Shown here one piece after another: positions 48,807 to 60,063 of a DNA stretch of 64,000 nt. Under the pieces are notes generated by a model. It did no database searches. It worked only from the letters and a program-made list of their open reading frames with translations, and was not told where the DNA came from. Source of the stretch: Rhizobium sp. FKL33. GTDB lineage: Bacteria; Pseudomonadota; Alphaproteobacteria; Rhizobiales; Rhizobiaceae. A program made the position numbers and the translations under genes. The stretch is taken from NCBI RefSeq assembly GCF_005222915.1, contig NZ_STFX01000001.1, forward strand, positions 186,001 to 250,000, read 5' to 3'. Position 1 is the first letter of the stretch, and each line of letters opens with the position of its first letter.

Positions 48807-50318
48807 TCAGTTGGCCACGGCGGCAACGCTATGCGCTGCCTCCAGAGCCGCAGAATAATTGTTGACGAGAAGCTCGACCGAGGCGGCCGTGGCGTCGAAC
48901 ACCGGCGCGGGATAGACGCCGAAGAAGATGGTCAGCACGATCATTGGATAGAGGATCAGCTGCTCGCGCGGCGAGAGATCGAGAAGCTTCTTGAGGCTTT
49001 CCTTCTCGAGCGCGCCCCAGACCACCCGGCGATAAAGCCAGAGAGCATAGGCCGCCGACAGGATGACGCCGGTGGTGGCGAAGAGCGCGACCCAGGTGTT
49101 TGCGCGGAAGGCGCCGAGCAGGGTCAGGAATTCGCCGACGAAGCCGGAGGTGCCGGGCAGGCCGACATTGGCCATGGTGAACACCATGAAGGCCACCGCA
49201 TATTTCGGCATGTTGTTGACCAGGCCGCCATAGGCGTCGATGTCGCGGGTGTGCATGCGGTCATAGACCACGCCGACGCAGAGGAAGAGCGCGCCCGAGA
49301 CGATGCCGTGGCTGAGCATCTGGAAGATCGCGCCCTGCACGCCCTGGGTATTGGCCGCGAAAATGCCCATGGTCACGTAACCCATATGGGCGACCGACGA
49401 ATAGGCGATCAGCTTCTTGATGTCTTCCTGCATCATCGCCACCAGCGAGGTGTAGATGATGGCGATGACCGACAGCGCGAAGACGAAAGGCGCGAAGTAG
49501 TCGGACGCCAGCGGGAACATCGGCAGCGAGAAACGGAGGAAGCCGTAACCGCCGAGCTTCAGCATGACGCCCGCCAGGATGACCGAACCTGCCGTCGGCG
49601 CCTGAACGTGGGCGTCGGGCAGCCAGGTGTGAACAGGCCACATCGGCATCTTGACCGCGAACGAGGCGAAGAAGGCGAGCCACAGCCAGGTCTGCATATG
49701 CGCCGGGAACTTGTGGCCGGCGAGCAGCGTGATGTCCGTGGTGCCGGCTTCCCAGTACATCGCCATGATCGCGAGCAGCATCAGCACCGAGCCGAGCAGC
49801 GTGTAGAGGAAGAACTTGTAGGAAGCGTAGACGCGATCCTTGCCGCCCCAGACGCCGATGATGATGAACATCGGGATCAGCACGCCTTCGAAGAAGACAT
49901 AGAAGAGCACGATGTCGAGCGCAACGAACACGCCGATCATCAAGGTTTCCAGAAGCAGGAAGGCGATCATGTATTCCTTGATGCGCTTCTCGACCGAATA
50001 CCAGCTGGCGAGGATGCAGAAGGGCACGAGGAAGGTCGACAAGATGACAAACAGCATGGAGATGCCGTCGACGCCGACATGGTAGGAAATGCCGGTGTTC
50101 AACCAGTTCATCTTTTCGACGAACTGGTAGCCGGGGTTGGAGTTGTCGAAGCCCGTCCAGATGAACAGGGAGACGACGAAAGTCACGACCGAGGTGGCGA
50201 GCGAGATGAGCAGCACGTTGCGCCGCCCCGCCTCGCTGTCGCCCTTCATCAGGAGCAACAGTCCGACGCCGACCAGAGGCAGGAAGGTGACCAGCGAGAG
50301 AATGGGCCAACCGGACAT
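48807..50318 (-). CDS. nuoM: NADH-quinone oxidoreductase subunit M
   Basis: NuoM is the second antiporter-like proton-pumping subunit. The product is 503 residues from the ATG at 50318 ([20 protein letters not shown]); this ATG overlaps the nuoL stop by one base (TAATG). Conserved elements include [20 protein letters not shown] (helix 5 Glu), [20 protein letters not shown] and [20 protein letters not shown]. About 14 membrane helices are expected. A longer frame to 50567 lies within nuoL in another frame and is rejected. Confidence 0.97.
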   Translation of the reverse strand: MSGWPILSLVTFLPLVGVGLLLLMKGDSEAGRRNVLLISLATSVVTFVVSLFIWTGFDNSNPGYQFVEKMNWLNTGISYHVGVDGISMLFVILSTFLVPFCILASWYSVEKRIKEYMIAFLLLETLMIGVFVALDIVLFYVFFEGVLIPMFIIIGVWGGKDRVYASYKFFLYTLLGSVLMLLAIMAMYWEAGTTDITLLAGHKFPAHMQTWLWLAFFASFAVKMPMWPVHTWLPDAHVQAPTAGSVILAGVMLKLGGYGFLRFSLPMFPLASDYFAPFVFALSVIAIIYTSLVAMMQEDIKKLIAYSSVAHMGYVTMGIFAANTQGVQGAIFQMLSHGIVSGALFLCVGVVYDRMHTRDIDAYGGLVNNMPKYAVAFMVFTMANVGLPGTSGFVGEFLTLLGAFRANTWVALFATTGVILSAAYALWLYRRVVWGALEKESLKKLLDLSPREQLILYPMIVLTIFFGVYPAPVFDATAASVELLVNNYSAALEAAHSVAAVAN

Positions 50319-52351
50319 TAGAACGAACTCCCGAGCATCATCCAGGTTATCAGAGCGGCAATGCCGATCAGCATCACGAAGGCGTATTGGTAAAGGAAAC
50401 CGGTCTGCAGGCGAACGACGCGGCCGGTGACATCCACCACGCGGGCGGCGATGCCGTTCGGGCCGAAGCCGTCGATGACCGTTCCGTCGCCCTGCTTCCA
50501 CAGGAAGCGGCCGAGCCACTTGGACGAGCGCACAAACAGCAGGTCGTAGAGCTCGTCGAAGTACCACTTGTTGAGCAGGAACTTGTAGAGGCCGTCATGC
50601 TGCTTGGCGAGGTAGGACGGCATCCAGGGCGCGCGGATATACATGATCCAGGCCACGATGAAGCCGAGCGCCATGGCGATGAAGGAGCTCCACTTCACCA
50701 GCAGCGGCACATGGTGGAAGTGTTCGAGCACTTCATTGCCGGGAGCCGTGAACAGCGCGCCCTTCCAGAATTCGGCATAGGCTTCGCCGAAGAAGTAGTC
50801 GTGGAAGATGAAGCCCGCGACAACGGCGCCGATGGCGAGGAGATAGAGCGGGATCAGCATCACGTTCGGCGATTCATGCACATGGTGCATGACGTCGTGC
50901 GAGGCGCGCGGCTTGCCGAAGAAGGTCATGAAGATCAGGCGCCACGAATAGAAGCTCGTGAAGCAGGCGGCGATCACCAGCAGCGTGAAGGCCCAGCCGG
51001 AGAGCGGGCTATGCGCTGCAAACGTCGCTTCGATGATCGAGTCCTTCGAGAAGAAGCCCGCAAAACCGATCGGTGTGCCGGGAATGCCGACGCCAGTGAT
51101 GGCGAGCGTGCCGATCATCATCATCCAGAAGGTGCGCGGGATATGCGTGCGCAGACCGCCCATGTAGCGCATGTCCTGCTCGTCGGACACGGCGTGGATG
51201 ACCGAGCCGGCGCAGAGGAACAGGAGCGCCTTGAAGAAGGCGTGCGTGAACAGGTGGAACACGGCCGCGCCATAGGCGCCGACGCCGAGCGCGACGAACA
51301 TGTAGCCCAGCTGCGAGCAGGTCGAATAGGCTATGACGCGCTTGATGTCGTTCTGCACCAGACCGACCGAGGCCGCGAAGAAGGCGGTGATCGAGCCGAC
51401 CAGTGTGACCACCAGCAACGCGGTGTGCGACAGTTCGAACAGCGGCGACATGCGGGCGACGAGGAAGACGCCGGCGGTGACCATGGTGGCGGCATGGATG
51501 AGGGCCGACACAGGCGTCGGGCCTTCCATGGCGTCCGGCAGCCAGGTGTGCAGCAGAAACTGCGCCGACTTGCCCATCGCGCCCATGAACAGCAGCAGGC
51601 AGATAGCAGTCAGTGCGCTCGACTTGTCGAGATGCATGCCGAGGAAATTCAGCACCGTGTCGCCGGCGACGGCGGCGTGTTCGCCGGTCGCGGCGGCGGC
51701 GCCTTCAGCAGCGTGCTCGGCGGCAGCCGGCAGATAGGTGGCGGCGGCGGCGAAGATCGAGTCGAAATTGATCGAGCCGAACAGGACGAAGACGCCGAAG
51801 ATGCCGAGCGCGAAGCCGAAGTCGCCGACGCGGTTGACGATGAAGGCCTTCATCGCCGCAGCGCTGGCCGAAGGCTTCTTGTACCAGAAGCCGATCAGCA
51901 GATAGGACGCCAGACCCACGCCTTCCCAGCCGAAGAACATCTGCAGCAGGTTGTCCGAGGTCACCAGCATCAGCATGGCGAAGGTGAAGAGCGAGAGATA
52001 GGCGAAGAAACGCGGCCTATGCGGATCGTGATGCATGTAGCCGATCGAATAGAGATGAACGAGGCAGGACACCGAGTTCACGACCACGAACATGACGGAA
52101 GTCAGCGTGTCGATGCGGAACGCCCATTCGACATCGACGCCGCCGGACTGGATCCAGCGCAGCACCGGAACGATCGTATGCGTCTCGCCGAGCGCGACGT
52201 CGAAGAAAACGATCCAGGACAGGGCCGCCACGATCATCATGAGGCCGGTGGTCACATATTCCGACGCCTTGGCGCCGATCACAGGTCCCCCCAGACCCGC
52301 AATCAGCGATCCCAACAGCGGAAGGAAGACAATGAGTTTGTAGATGATCAT
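50318..52351 (-). CDS. nuoL: NADH-quinone oxidoreductase subunit L
   Basis: NuoL is the distal antiporter-like subunit with the long lateral helix of complex I. The 677-residue length is normal. Motifs include [40 protein letters not shown] and [20 protein letters not shown]. Residues about 201-230 form an alanine-rich insertion in a loop, which is not seen in E. coli NuoL. The lateral helix and final helix occupy about the last 100 residues. nuoK precedes by seven bases and nuoM overlaps. Confidence 0.97.
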   Translation of the reverse strand: MIIYKLIVFLPLLGSLIAGLGGPVIGAKASEYVTTGLMMIVAALSWIVFFDVALGETHTIVPVLRWIQSGGVDVEWAFRIDTLTSVMFVVVNSVSCLVHLYSIGYMHHDPHRPRFFAYLSLFTFAMLMLVTSDNLLQMFFGWEGVGLASYLLIGFWYKKPSASAAAMKAFIVNRVGDFGFALGIFGVFVLFGSINFDSIFAAAATYLPAAAEHAAEGAAAATGEHAAVAGDTVLNFLGMHLDKSSALTAICLLLFMGAMGKSAQFLLHTWLPDAMEGPTPVSALIHAATMVTAGVFLVARMSPLFELSHTALLVVTLVGSITAFFAASVGLVQNDIKRVIAYSTCSQLGYMFVALGVGAYGAAVFHLFTHAFFKALLFLCAGSVIHAVSDEQDMRYMGGLRTHIPRTFWMMMIGTLAITGVGIPGTPIGFAGFFSKDSIIEATFAAHSPLSGWAFTLLVIAACFTSFYSWRLIFMTFFGKPRASHDVMHHVHESPNVMLIPLYLLAIGAVVAGFIFHDYFFGEAYAEFWKGALFTAPGNEVLEHFHHVPLLVKWSSFIAMALGFIVAWIMYIRAPWMPSYLAKQHDGLYKFLLNKWYFDELYDLLFVRSSKWLGRFLWKQGDGTVIDGFGPNGIAARVVDVTGRVVRLQTGFLYQYAFVMLIGIAALITWMMLGSSF

Positions 52352-52358
52352 AGCCTTC

Positions 52359-52667
52359 TCAGCCCTTCATCATGTTGACGTCTTCAACCGCGATCGTGCC
52401 CCGGTTACGATAGAAGACGACGAGAATTGCGAGACCGATGGCGGCTTCCGCGGCCGCGACGGTCAGAATGAACAATGCGAATACCTGACCGGTGATGTCG
52501 TTCAGGAAGGTGGAGAACGCCACCATGTTGATGTTGACCGCGAGCAGGATCAGTTCGACCGACATCAGGATGATGATGACGTTCTTGCGGTTCAGGAAGA
52601 TGCCGAACACGCCGAGCATGAACAGGATGGCGCTGACGGTGAGGTAATGGCCGATGGTGATTTCCAT
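52359..52667 (-). CDS. nuoK: NADH-quinone oxidoreductase subunit K
   Basis: NuoK is a small three-helix membrane subunit (102 residues) with two buried glutamates needed for proton transfer. The first is in [18 protein letters not shown] (residue about 36) and the second in the [20 protein letters not shown] segment (residue about 72). Both are present. It lies between nuoJ and nuoL with short gaps and has the standard length. Confidence 0.97.
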   Translation of the reverse strand: MEITIGHYLTVSAILFMLGVFGIFLNRKNVIIILMSVELILLAVNINMVAFSTFLNDITGQVFALFILTVAAAEAAIGLAILVVFYRNRGTIAVEDVNMMKG

Positions 52668-52688
52668 TTTTCTTTCCTTCCCCTACCC

Positions 52689-53303
52689 TCAGATGCCCTG
52701 GCCCGGCTTCGGGCTGACCACGGAGATTGCGGTTTCCGGCGTGCGCGCGACCTGACGGGAAATGTCCTGACGCTTGATGTCGGTGCGATGCTTCAAGGTC
52801 AGCACGATCGCGCCGATCATGGCGACCAGCAGCACGAGACCGGCAAGCTGGAAGTAGAATACGTAATGGGTGTAGAGCACATCGCCGATGGCCGCGGTGT
52901 TCTGGCGTTCCGTCACAGCCGGGATCGGCATGGACACGCTCTTTGCGACTTCCGGAGAGAACACGCTGCCGCCGATCACGATGATCAGTTCGGCCGCGAG
53001 GATGAGACCGATCAACACGCCGACCGGCGCATATTCGAGCGCGCTCGCCCTCAGCTTGGTGAAGTCGATGTCGAGCATCATCACCACGAAGAGGAAGAGA
53101 ACCGCCACCGCGCCGACATAGACGACCAGAAGCAGCATGGCCAGATATTCGGCGCCGGTCAGCAGGAACAGGCCCGCCGCGTTGACGAATGTCAAAATCA
53201 GAAACAGAACCGAATGCACCGGGTTCTTCGCCCAGATGACCATGAATGCCGACGCCACAGCGACGAAGGCGAACAGATAGAAAAACAGAGCCTGCAGACC
53301 CAT
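52689..53303 (-). CDS. nuoJ: NADH-quinone oxidoreductase subunit J
   Basis: NuoJ is a five-helix subunit of the complex I membrane arm next to the quinone channel. The 204-residue product shows FVNAAGLFLLTGAEYLAMLL and VVYVGAVAVLFLFVVMMLDI, the conserved third-helix glycine-rich region whose pi-bulge couples redox to pumping. A soluble C-terminal tail follows. A 117-base gap containing a strong hairpin separates it from nuoI, the largest gap in the operon. Confidence 0.96.
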   Translation of the reverse strand: MGLQALFFYLFAFVAVASAFMVIWAKNPVHSVLFLILTFVNAAGLFLLTGAEYLAMLLLVVYVGAVAVLFLFVVMMLDIDFTKLRASALEYAPVGVLIGLILAAELIIVIGGSVFSPEVAKSVSMPIPAVTERQNTAAIGDVLYTHYVFYFQLAGLVLLVAMIGAIVLTLKHRTDIKRQDISRQVARTPETAISVVSPKPGQGI

Positions 53304-53386
53304 TTTGGCGCCTTTTTCTTCCCCGGGGCCTGACTAGAGCCAGCCCCTGCCCCGAATACCGCCCGTTTCACGGGCCCAATTGAATG

Positions 53387-53407
53387 AACCCCCGGAAACC
53401 GGGGGTT
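53387..53407. other. Perfect hairpin between nuoI and nuoJ
   Basis: A nine-pair perfect stem (AACCCCCGG with CCGGGGGTT) with a three-base loop lies in the nuoI-nuoJ gap. In the minus-strand nuo transcript it has no following T run, so it is not a clear terminator; it could stabilise or mark a processing point. On the plus strand a short T run follows. Confidence 0.6.
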
Positions 53408-53420
53408 TTGTCGTTCCCGC

Positions 53421-53912
53421 TCAGCGATACGGCGCGTCCATGGCGATGTTCGCCGCGATTTCGCGCTCCCACCGGTCGCCGTTGTTGAGCAGTTTTTCCT
53501 TGTCGTAATAAAGCTCTTCGCGCGTCTCGGTCGCGAATTCGAAGTTCGGGCCCTCGACGATGGCGTCGACGGGGCAGGCTTCCTGGCAGAAACCGCAATA
53601 GATGCACTTCACCATGTCGATGTCGTAGCGCACCGTGCGGCGCGTGCCGTCATTGCGGCGCGGGCCGGCTTCGATGGTGATGGCCTGGGCGGGACAGATC
53701 GCCTCGCACAGCTTGCAGGCGATGCAACGTTCCTCGCCGTTGGGATAACGGCGCAGCGCATGTTCGCCGCGGAAGCGCGGGCTCACCGGCCCCTTTTCGA
53801 ACGGATAGTTCACCGTCGCCTTGGGCTTGATGAAATAGCTCGAGGCGAGACCGAGCGCCTTCACGAATTCCTTCAGGAACAGCGAACGGACAGCCTGGGA
53901 AAGAGCAGCCAT
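53421..53912 (-). CDS. nuoI: NADH-quinone oxidoreductase subunit I
   Basis: NuoI carries the two [4Fe-4S] clusters N6a and N6b that pass electrons to NuoB. The 163-residue product has two ferredoxin motifs, [15 protein letters not shown] near residues 62-76 and [15 protein letters not shown] near residues 102-116, each followed by the expected distal Cys-Pro. An amphipathic N-terminal helix precedes them. It follows nuoH by 38 bases. All eight cluster cysteines are present. Confidence 0.98.
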   Translation of the reverse strand: MAALSQAVRSLFLKEFVKALGLASSYFIKPKATVNYPFEKGPVSPRFRGEHALRRYPNGEERCIACKLCEAICPAQAITIEAGPRRNDGTRRTVRYDIDMVKCIYCGFCQEACPVDAIVEGPNFEFATETREELYYDKEKLLNNGDRWEREIAANIAMDAPYR

Positions 53913-53950
53913 CGTCTATTCTCCTTTTCCAATAAACTTTGCGCCCGACA

Positions 53951-54994
53951 TCATGCCCAACCCGTCAGCTTGAGAACGAAGGCAGTGATGACCACCATGG
54001 CGAGCGACAGCGGCAGGAACACTTTCCAGCCCAGACGCATCAGCTGGTCATAGCGGTAGCGCGGAACGATCGCCTTCACCATGCCGAACATCGTGAAGCA
54101 GAGGATGACCTTCAGGAGGAACCAGACGATGCCGGGCACCCAGTTGAACAGCCAGAAATCGACCGGAGGCAGCCAGCCGCCGAGGAACAGGATGGTTGTC
54201 AACGCGCACATCAGCACGATGGCGGCGTATTCGCCTAGCATGAACATCATGTAGGGCGTGGAGCCGTATTCGACCATGAAGCCGGCAACCAGTTCCGATT
54301 CCGCTTCCGGAAGGTCGAAGGGCGGGCGGTTGGTTTCAGCGAGCGCCGAAATGAAGAAGATGATGAACATCGGGAACAGCGCCAGCCAGTGCCAGTCCAG
54401 GAAGGAGCTGGGCAGGCCGAGACGCGTGCCGAGGCCGTCCTGCTGCGCCACGACGATGTCGGTCAGGTTCAGCGAACCGACGCAGAGCAGAACGGTGACG
54501 ATGATGAAGCCCATGGAGACTTCGTAGGACACCATCTGCGCCGCCGAGCGCAGCGCGCCGAGGAACGGATATTTCGAGTTCGACGCCCAGCCGCCCATGA
54601 TGATGCCATAGACTTCGAGCGAGGAAATCGCGAACACGAACAGGATGCCGACATTGATGTTGGCGATCACCCAGTTGTTGTTGACCGGGATCACCGCCCA
54701 GGTGGCGAGCGCCAGCGTCACTGCCACGAGCGGCGCCAGCAGGAACACGCCTTTGTTGGCGCCGGCCGGGATGACCGGCTCCTTGAACACGAACTTCAAA
54801 AGGTCGGCGAAGGACTGGAAAAGTCCCCAGGGACCCACCACGTTAGGACCACGGCGCAGCTGGACGGCTGCCCAGATCTTGCGGTCATAGAGCAGGATAT
54901 AGGCGATGAAGACGAGCAGGCAGACCAGGAGGAGCAGCGACTGCCCCACCATGATCAATGCTGGCCACAGATAGGTCGAAAGAAATTGTTCCAT
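53951..54994 (-). CDS. nuoH: NADH-quinone oxidoreductase subunit H
   Basis: NuoH forms much of the quinone-binding chamber at the junction of the membrane and peripheral arms. The 347-residue protein has about eight helices, with [20 protein letters not shown] near residue 42, the [20 protein letters not shown] segment and the acidic loop [20 protein letters not shown] near residue 220 that contributes to proton coupling. Length is normal. nuoG precedes by 22 bases. Confidence 0.98.
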   Translation of the reverse strand: MEQFLSTYLWPALIMVGQSLLLLVCLLVFIAYILLYDRKIWAAVQLRRGPNVVGPWGLFQSFADLLKFVFKEPVIPAGANKGVFLLAPLVAVTLALATWAVIPVNNNWVIANINVGILFVFAISSLEVYGIIMGGWASNSKYPFLGALRSAAQMVSYEVSMGFIIVTVLLCVGSLNLTDIVVAQQDGLGTRLGLPSSFLDWHWLALFPMFIIFFISALAETNRPPFDLPEAESELVAGFMVEYGSTPYMMFMLGEYAAIVLMCALTTILFLGGWLPPVDFWLFNWVPGIVWFLLKVILCFTMFGMVKAIVPRYRYDQLMRLGWKVFLPLSLAMVVITAFVLKLTGWA

Positions 54995-55016
54995 GATCCT
55001 TTAGCCCCTTCGCGCC

Positions 55017-57098
55017 TTACTCGGCGGCCGCCTTGAAGTTGTTGCGAGCCAAGGCCGAGCATTCGGCCATGACGGCCGACGCACGCGCTATCGGGTTCGT
55101 CAAATAGAAGTCTTTGACCGGAGAAGCAAACGCAGATTTCGCCATTGCCCTCGGTTTTTTCGCAAGCGCAACAACCTCGTCGCCCAAGCCTGCCACGATC
55201 GTATCCTCTTCGGCGAAATGCGGATGCGCCGCAAACAGCTTTGCCCGCAATTGCTGAAGCGAATCAAAGGGAAGCTTCTTGCCGAGAACATCCGACAGAG
55301 CGCGCAGCACAGCCCAGTCCTCGCGCGCCTCGCCGGGGGCGAAATTGGCGCGGTTGGCGAACTGCACGCGGCCTTCGGTGTTGACGAAGATGCCGGCCTT
55401 TTCGGTGTAGGCGGCGCCCGGCAGGATCACGTCGGCGTGCGATGCGCCGGCGTCGCCATGCGAGCCGATATAGACGAGCAGATTCGTGCTCTTCTTCGAA
55501 AAGTCGAGTTCATCGGCGCCGAGCAGGAACAGCACGTCCATGGTGGCGACCTGGGTTTGCGCATCGACGCCCTTCTCGCCCGGCACGAAGCCGAGGTCGA
55601 GGCCGCCCACGCGCGAGGCCGCGGTGTGCAGAACGGCAAAACCGTTCCAGCCGTCCTTCACAGCGCCGACGCTTTCGGCGAGCGCAGCGGCGGCGGCGAG
55701 AACCGCGCGACCTTCCGCGCCCGAAATCGCGCCCTGACCGAGGATGATCAGCGGACGCTGAGCGTTCTTGAGCTTGTCGAGGAAAGCGCCGTTGCCGGCG
55801 ACGAGATCGTTGAGCGTGTCCGTGCCAGCGCCGAGATAGTCATAGTCGTAGCGCAGTTCGCCGCCTTCGCCGATCACGCCGATCGGGAAGCCGCCACGGC
55901 GCCAGCGCTTGCGGATGCGGGCGTTCAGCACGGCCGCTTCGAAGCGCGGGTTGGAGCCGATGATGAGCAGCGCGTCAGCGTCTTCGATGCCGGCGATGGT
56001 GGGGTTGAACAGGTAGCTGGCGCGACCCAGCGACGGATCGAGCTGCGCGCCGTCCTGACGGCAATCGATATTCTCGGACCCGAGCGAGGCCATCAGCGAC
56101 TTCAGCGCAAACATTTCCTCGACGGTGGCCAGATCGCCGGCGATCGCGCCGATCTTGTCGCCGGAGGTCTTGGCGACAGCGGCCTTGATGGTCGCGAAGG
56201 CTTCCGCCCAGGACGCCGGAACGAGGCGGCCATCCTTGCGGACGTAAGGACGGTCGAGGCGCTGGGTGCGCAGGCCGTCCCAGATGAAGCGGCTCTTGTC
56301 GGAGATCCACTCTTCGTTGATGTCTTCGTTGACGCGCGGCATGATGCGCATCACTTCGCGACCCCGGGTGTCGACGCGTATCGCCGAACCGAGCGCGTCC
56401 ATGACGTCGATCGATTCGGTCTTGCCGAGTTCCCAGGGGCGGGCCGTAAAGGCGAAGGGCTTGGAGGTCAGCGCGCCGACCGGGCAGAGATCGACGACAT
56501 TGCCCTGAAGCTCCGACGTCATAGCCTGTTCGAGATAGGTGGTGATCTCGGCGTCTTCGCCGCGGCCGATCAGGCCGAGTTCGGTGATGCCGGCGACTTC
56601 GGTGGTGAAGCGGACGCAGCGCGTGCAGTGAATGCAGCGGTTCATCACCGTCTTTACGAGCGGGCCGATATATTTGTCTTCAACCGCGCGCTTGTTCTCG
56701 GTGTAGCGCGACGAATCGACGCCGAAGGCCATGGCCTGGTCCTGCAGGTCGCATTCGCCGCCCTGGTCGCAGATCGGGCAATCGAGCGGATGGTTGATGA
56801 GCAGGAACTCCATCACCCCTTCGCGCGCCTTCTTGACCATCGGCGTGTTGGTGTACACTTCCGGCAATTCGCCGTTCGGGCCGCCGCGAATGTCGCGCAC
56901 GCCCATGGCGCAGGAGGCCGCCGGTTTCGGCGGGCCGCCCTTCACCTCGACCAGACACATGCGGCAATTGCCGGCGACCGACAGTCGCTCGTGAAAACAG
57001 AACCGGGGAACCTCGGCGCCAGCCTCTTCGCACGCCTGCAACAGCGTGAAATGATCCGGGACCTCGATCTCTTTTCCGTCAACTTTCAGCTTCGCCAT
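55017..57098 (-). CDS. nuoG: NADH-quinone oxidoreductase subunit G
   Basis: NuoG holds several iron-sulfur clusters of the peripheral arm. The product (693 residues from the ATG at 57098, [20 protein letters not shown]) has an N-terminal [2Fe-2S] ferredoxin domain ([20 protein letters not shown]). The [20 protein letters not shown] segment and the [10 protein letters not shown] and [20 protein letters not shown] motifs for [4Fe-4S] clusters follow. The C-terminal molybdopterin-oxidoreductase-like domain is shortened, as in alphaproteobacterial and mitochondrial 75-kDa homologues. It starts one base after the helix-hairpin-helix gene ends. An extension to 57176 overlaps that gene and is rejected. 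Confidence 0.98.
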   Translation of the reverse strand: MAKLKVDGKEIEVPDHFTLLQACEEAGAEVPRFCFHERLSVAGNCRMCLVEVKGGPPKPAASCAMGVRDIRGGPNGELPEVYTNTPMVKKAREGVMEFLLINHPLDCPICDQGGECDLQDQAMAFGVDSSRYTENKRAVEDKYIGPLVKTVMNRCIHCTRCVRFTTEVAGITELGLIGRGEDAEITTYLEQAMTSELQGNVVDLCPVGALTSKPFAFTARPWELGKTESIDVMDALGSAIRVDTRGREVMRIMPRVNEDINEEWISDKSRFIWDGLRTQRLDRPYVRKDGRLVPASWAEAFATIKAAVAKTSGDKIGAIAGDLATVEEMFALKSLMASLGSENIDCRQDGAQLDPSLGRASYLFNPTIAGIEDADALLIIGSNPRFEAAVLNARIRKRWRRGGFPIGVIGEGGELRYDYDYLGAGTDTLNDLVAGNGAFLDKLKNAQRPLIILGQGAISGAEGRAVLAAAAALAESVGAVKDGWNGFAVLHTAASRVGGLDLGFVPGEKGVDAQTQVATMDVLFLLGADELDFSKKSTNLLVYIGSHGDAGASHADVILPGAAYTEKAGIFVNTEGRVQFANRANFAPGEAREDWAVLRALSDVLGKKLPFDSLQQLRAKLFAAHPHFAEEDTIVAGLGDEVVALAKKPRAMAKSAFASPVKDFYLTNPIARASAVMAECSALARNNFKAAAE

Positions 57099-57099
57099 T

Positions 57100-57636
57100 T
57101 CAGCCTTCCAACAGCGCTTTCGCTTGTTTGACCCATTGATCCCGGACAATCCGGTTATCGAGGCCAAGCGTCTCATCCATTCTCAGCACATCCTCGTCCG
57201 ACCAGGTCGCAATCTGCGCGTAAGTCGTGACGCCCATGCCGTTGAGCACTTTTTCCAATCTCGGACCAAGGCCCGAAATCTTCTTCAAATCATCCGGCCC
57301 CTTGGGCGCCGGCTTGCGAACCTTCTTCGCGGCCGGCGCCTTGACCTTGGCCTCGGGCTTCGCCGCGACAGGCTCCTGCTGCGGCTCCGGCGCCTTCGTC
57401 ACAGGCTCTTCCGGCGCGACGGGATCGGCGGAGGCGTTGTCCTCCCCTTTCCTCTCCAGCGCATTGGCGACGGCCCCCATGAAGGCCCCCGCCATCTGCA
57501 TGCTGAAAGCCGTCATCACCTGCAGCATCGAAGCCTGTTCGGCCAGCATGCGGGCGGACAGTGCAGCAAGCTCCGGAGAGCGGGCGGACGACCCGTTGTC
57601 GGTCTTGCCTTGCTTCTCCGTCCCGCCACTGTCCAT
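57100..57636 (-). CDS. Helix-hairpin-helix-like domain protein between nuoF and nuoG
   Basis: From ATG 57636 (five bases after the nuoF stop) the product has 178 residues. An N-terminal helical part (about residues 20-62, with amphipathic Met/Ala-rich stretches) is followed by a Pro/Ala/Lys-rich linker (66-113) and a C-terminal domain (114-178). That domain begins [20 protein letters not shown] and ends [16 protein letters not shown]. The [12 protein letters not shown] core is a helix-hairpin-helix signature. About half of the residues match the C-terminal extension of NuoE in the same operon. Such a gene is common at this position in Rhizobiales; its role in complex I is unknown. Confidence 0.85.
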   Translation of the reverse strand: MDSGGTEKQGKTDNGSSARSPELAALSARMLAEQASMLQVMTAFSMQMAGAFMGAVANALERKGEDNASADPVAPEEPVTKAPEPQQEPVAAKPEAKVKAPAAKKVRKPAPKGPDDLKKISGLGPRLEKVLNGMGVTTYAQIATWSDEDVLRMDETLGLDNRIVRDQWVKQAKALLEG

Positions 57637-57641
57637 CTCGC

Positions 57642-58946
57642 TTACTCCGCCGCTTCGAGCACCGCTCCATGCGCCATGGCGTTGCGGGTGTACTGGTCGA
57701 TCCGCTCTTCCATCACCGGACGGAAATGCTTGATCAGACCCTGGATCGGCCATGCGGCTGCGTCGCCGAGCGCGCAGATCGTGTGGCCTTCCACCTGCTT
57801 GGTCACCTGGAACAGCATGTCGATTTCACGCTTCTGCGCCTGGCCCTTCACCATGCGCTCCATCACGCGCATCATCCAGCCCGTGCCTTCGCGGCAGGGC
57901 GTGCACTGGCCGCAGCTCTCATGCTTGTAGAAAGCGGAGAGGCGCCAGATGGCTTTGACGATGTCGGTGGACTTGTCCATGACGATGACGGCGGCGGTGC
58001 CGAGGCCGGAGCCTAGTTCGCGCAGGCCGTCGTAATCCATGATCGCCGAGCGCATCTGCGCGCCGGGCACGCAAGGCACCGACGAGCCGCCGGGGATGAC
58101 GGCGAGCAGATTGTCCCAGCCGCCACGAATGCCGCCGCAATGCTTTTCGATCAGCTCTTCGAAGGTGATCGACATCGCTTCTTCGACGGTGCAGGGTTTG
58201 TTCACATGGCCGGAGACCGAGAACAGCTTGGTGCCGGCGTTGTTCGGGCGGCCGAAGCTCGAATACCAACCAGCGCCACGCCGCAGAATGGTCGGGGTCA
58301 CGGCGATCGATTCGACGTTGTTCACCGTCGTCGGACAGCCATAGAGACCCATATTGGCCGGGAACGGCGGCTTCAGGCGCGGCTGGCCCTTCTTGCCTTC
58401 GAGGCTTTCGAGCAGCGCGGTTTCTTCGCCGCAGATGTAAGCGCCGGCGCCGTGATGCACGAAGATGTCGATATCGTAGCCGAGCTTGTTGTTCTTGCCG
58501 AGCAGGCCGGCGTCATAGCATTCGTCGATCGCGGCCTGAAGGGCCTCGCGCTCGCGGATGAACTCGCCGCGGACATAGATATAGGCGGTATGCGCGCCCA
58601 TGGCGAAAGACGCCACAACGCAGCCTTCGATCAGCGTATGCGGATCGTGACGCATGATTTCGCGGTCTTTGCAGGTGCCGGGCTCGGACTCGTCGGCATT
58701 GACCACGAGGTAATGCGGGCGTCCGTCGCTTTCCTTGGGCATGAAGGACCACTTCAGGCCGGTCGGGAAGCCTGCGCCGCCGCGACCGCGAAGACCCGAC
58801 CCCTTCACTTCGTTGATGATCCAGTCACGGCCTTTTTCCAGCAATTGCTTGGTGCCGTCCCAATGGCCACGCGCCATTGCGCCCTTCAGGGACTTGTCCT
58901 TGAGGCCGTAGATATTGGTAAAAATACGATCCTTGTCAGTCAGCAT
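57642..58946 (-). CDS. nuoF: NADH-quinone oxidoreductase subunit F
   Basis: NuoF binds NADH and FMN and carries the N3 [4Fe-4S] cluster. The 434-residue product shows the NADH/FMN loop [20 protein letters not shown] near residue 51, [20 protein letters not shown], the [20 protein letters not shown] segment and the cluster motif [15 protein letters not shown] with a distal cysteine in [13 protein letters not shown]. It follows nuoE by ten bases. All key residues are present. Confidence 0.98.
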   Translation of the reverse strand: MLTDKDRIFTNIYGLKDKSLKGAMARGHWDGTKQLLEKGRDWIINEVKGSGLRGRGGAGFPTGLKWSFMPKESDGRPHYLVVNADESEPGTCKDREIMRHDPHTLIEGCVVASFAMGAHTAYIYVRGEFIREREALQAAIDECYDAGLLGKNNKLGYDIDIFVHHGAGAYICGEETALLESLEGKKGQPRLKPPFPANMGLYGCPTTVNNVESIAVTPTILRRGAGWYSSFGRPNNAGTKLFSVSGHVNKPCTVEEAMSITFEELIEKHCGGIRGGWDNLLAVIPGGSSVPCVPGAQMRSAIMDYDGLRELGSGLGTAAVIVMDKSTDIVKAIWRLSAFYKHESCGQCTPCREGTGWMMRVMERMVKGQAQKREIDMLFQVTKQVEGHTICALGDAAAWPIQGLIKHFRPVMEERIDQYTRNAMAHGAVLEAAE

Positions 58947-58956
58947 GGCTCATTCC

Positions 58957-60048
58957 TTACCGCGGCTTCTTACCGAAGACCCTGATATATTCTTCTTCGC
59001 CGCCATCGGCCAGCGCTTTGGCCTGGCGCGCCCAATCGTCGCGCTCGATACGGCCCTTGAAGTTGAGGTAACCGTCAACCCATTCGCGCTCGGCAGGACC
59101 CCAGGCGGCGACCTGGGCATAGGTGTAAATGCCGATGGAGTTCAGCGTCGCCTCGATCTTGGGGCCGATGCCGGAGATCAGCTGGAGATCATCCGGCTTT
59201 TCCGGCTTGTCGACGCCGGCAGGACGATTCGGATCGTCGAGCGCCGGCTTGGCGGACTTGACGGCGGCGTCAGGCTCTGCCGACTTGCCGTCGGCGGGCG
59301 TCTTCAGCTTGGGATCGGTCTCCGGCGCGCTGGTGTCGGGCTTGGCCGCATTCGACGGCGGCGTCTGGGCGGGCTGAGCCGGCTGCTCGGAGGCCGCCGG
59401 AACGCCGGTCAGCGCTTCCGACTTCGGAGCCGGCGGAATTTCTTCGGTCAGCGACGACAGGCCGCCTGCGGGCGCGGAGAAAATACGGTCGACCTGCGGA
59501 CCCGGCTTGATGTCGGAGCCCTTGCCGGCCTTGAAGCGATCGATGATGTGCTCAAGCTGGGTCGCGGTCAGGTCCTCATAGGTGTCCTTGAAGATCGCGA
59601 TCATCGGCGCGTTCACACAGGCCCCGAGACATTCCACTTCTTCCCAGGACAGCGTGCCGTCTTCGTTGAGATGATGCGGATCGTGATGGATCTTCGACTT
59701 GCAGACCGAAATCAGGTCTTCCGCGCCGCGCAGCATGCAGGGCGTCGTGCCGCAGACCTGGATATGAGCGCGCGTGCCGACCGGCTGCAGCTGGAACTGG
59801 GTGTAGAAGGTCGCGACTTCGAGGACGCGGATATAGGCCATGCCCAGCATGTCGGCGATCTTTTCGATCGCGGCCTTGGTCACCCAGCCGTCCTGGTCCT
59901 GGGCGCGCATCAACAGCGGGATCACCGCCGATTGCTCACGACCCTCAGGGTATTTCTTGATGGTGGCTTCCGCCCAGACAGCATTTTCCGGGTTGAAGGC
60001 GAAGCTGGCTGGCTGAACGCTGTCTTCGGCTAAGCGACGTACGGACAT
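58957..60048 (-). CDS. nuoE: NADH-quinone oxidoreductase subunit E with C-terminal helix-hairpin-helix-like extension
   Basis: NuoE carries the N1a [2Fe-2S] cluster of complex I. Residues 1-190 are the usual thioredoxin-like domain with cysteines at 99, 104, 140 and 144 ([11 protein letters not shown] and [10 protein letters not shown]). A Pro/Ala-rich linker (about 200-285) follows, then an extra domain at 286-346 ([20 protein letters not shown] ... [10 protein letters not shown]). The total of 363 residues is about twice the E. coli length of 166. The extension is paralogous to the separate protein encoded between nuoF and nuoG. Long NuoE variants occur in Rhizobiales. The function of the extension is unknown. 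Confidence 0.97.
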   Translation of the reverse strand: MSVRRLAEDSVQPASFAFNPENAVWAEATIKKYPEGREQSAVIPLLMRAQDQDGWVTKAAIEKIADMLGMAYIRVLEVATFYTQFQLQPVGTRAHIQVCGTTPCMLRGAEDLISVCKSKIHHDPHHLNEDGTLSWEEVECLGACVNAPMIAIFKDTYEDLTATQLEHIIDRFKAGKGSDIKPGPQVDRIFSAPAGGLSSLTEEIPPAPKSEALTGVPAASEQPAQPAQTPPSNAAKPDTSAPETDPKLKTPADGKSAEPDAAVKSAKPALDDPNRPAGVDKPEKPDDLQLISGIGPKIEATLNSIGIYTYAQVAAWGPAEREWVDGYLNFKGRIERDDWARQAKALADGGEEEYIRVFGKKPR

Positions 60049-60063
60049 GTTATAGACGCCCTA

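Noticed and set aside
50387-57131. Long plus-strand frames antisense to nuoL (663 codons) and nuoG (637 codons)
   Set aside because: Both mirror strongly supported complex I genes and give Arg/Ala/His-rich products without recognisable motifs.
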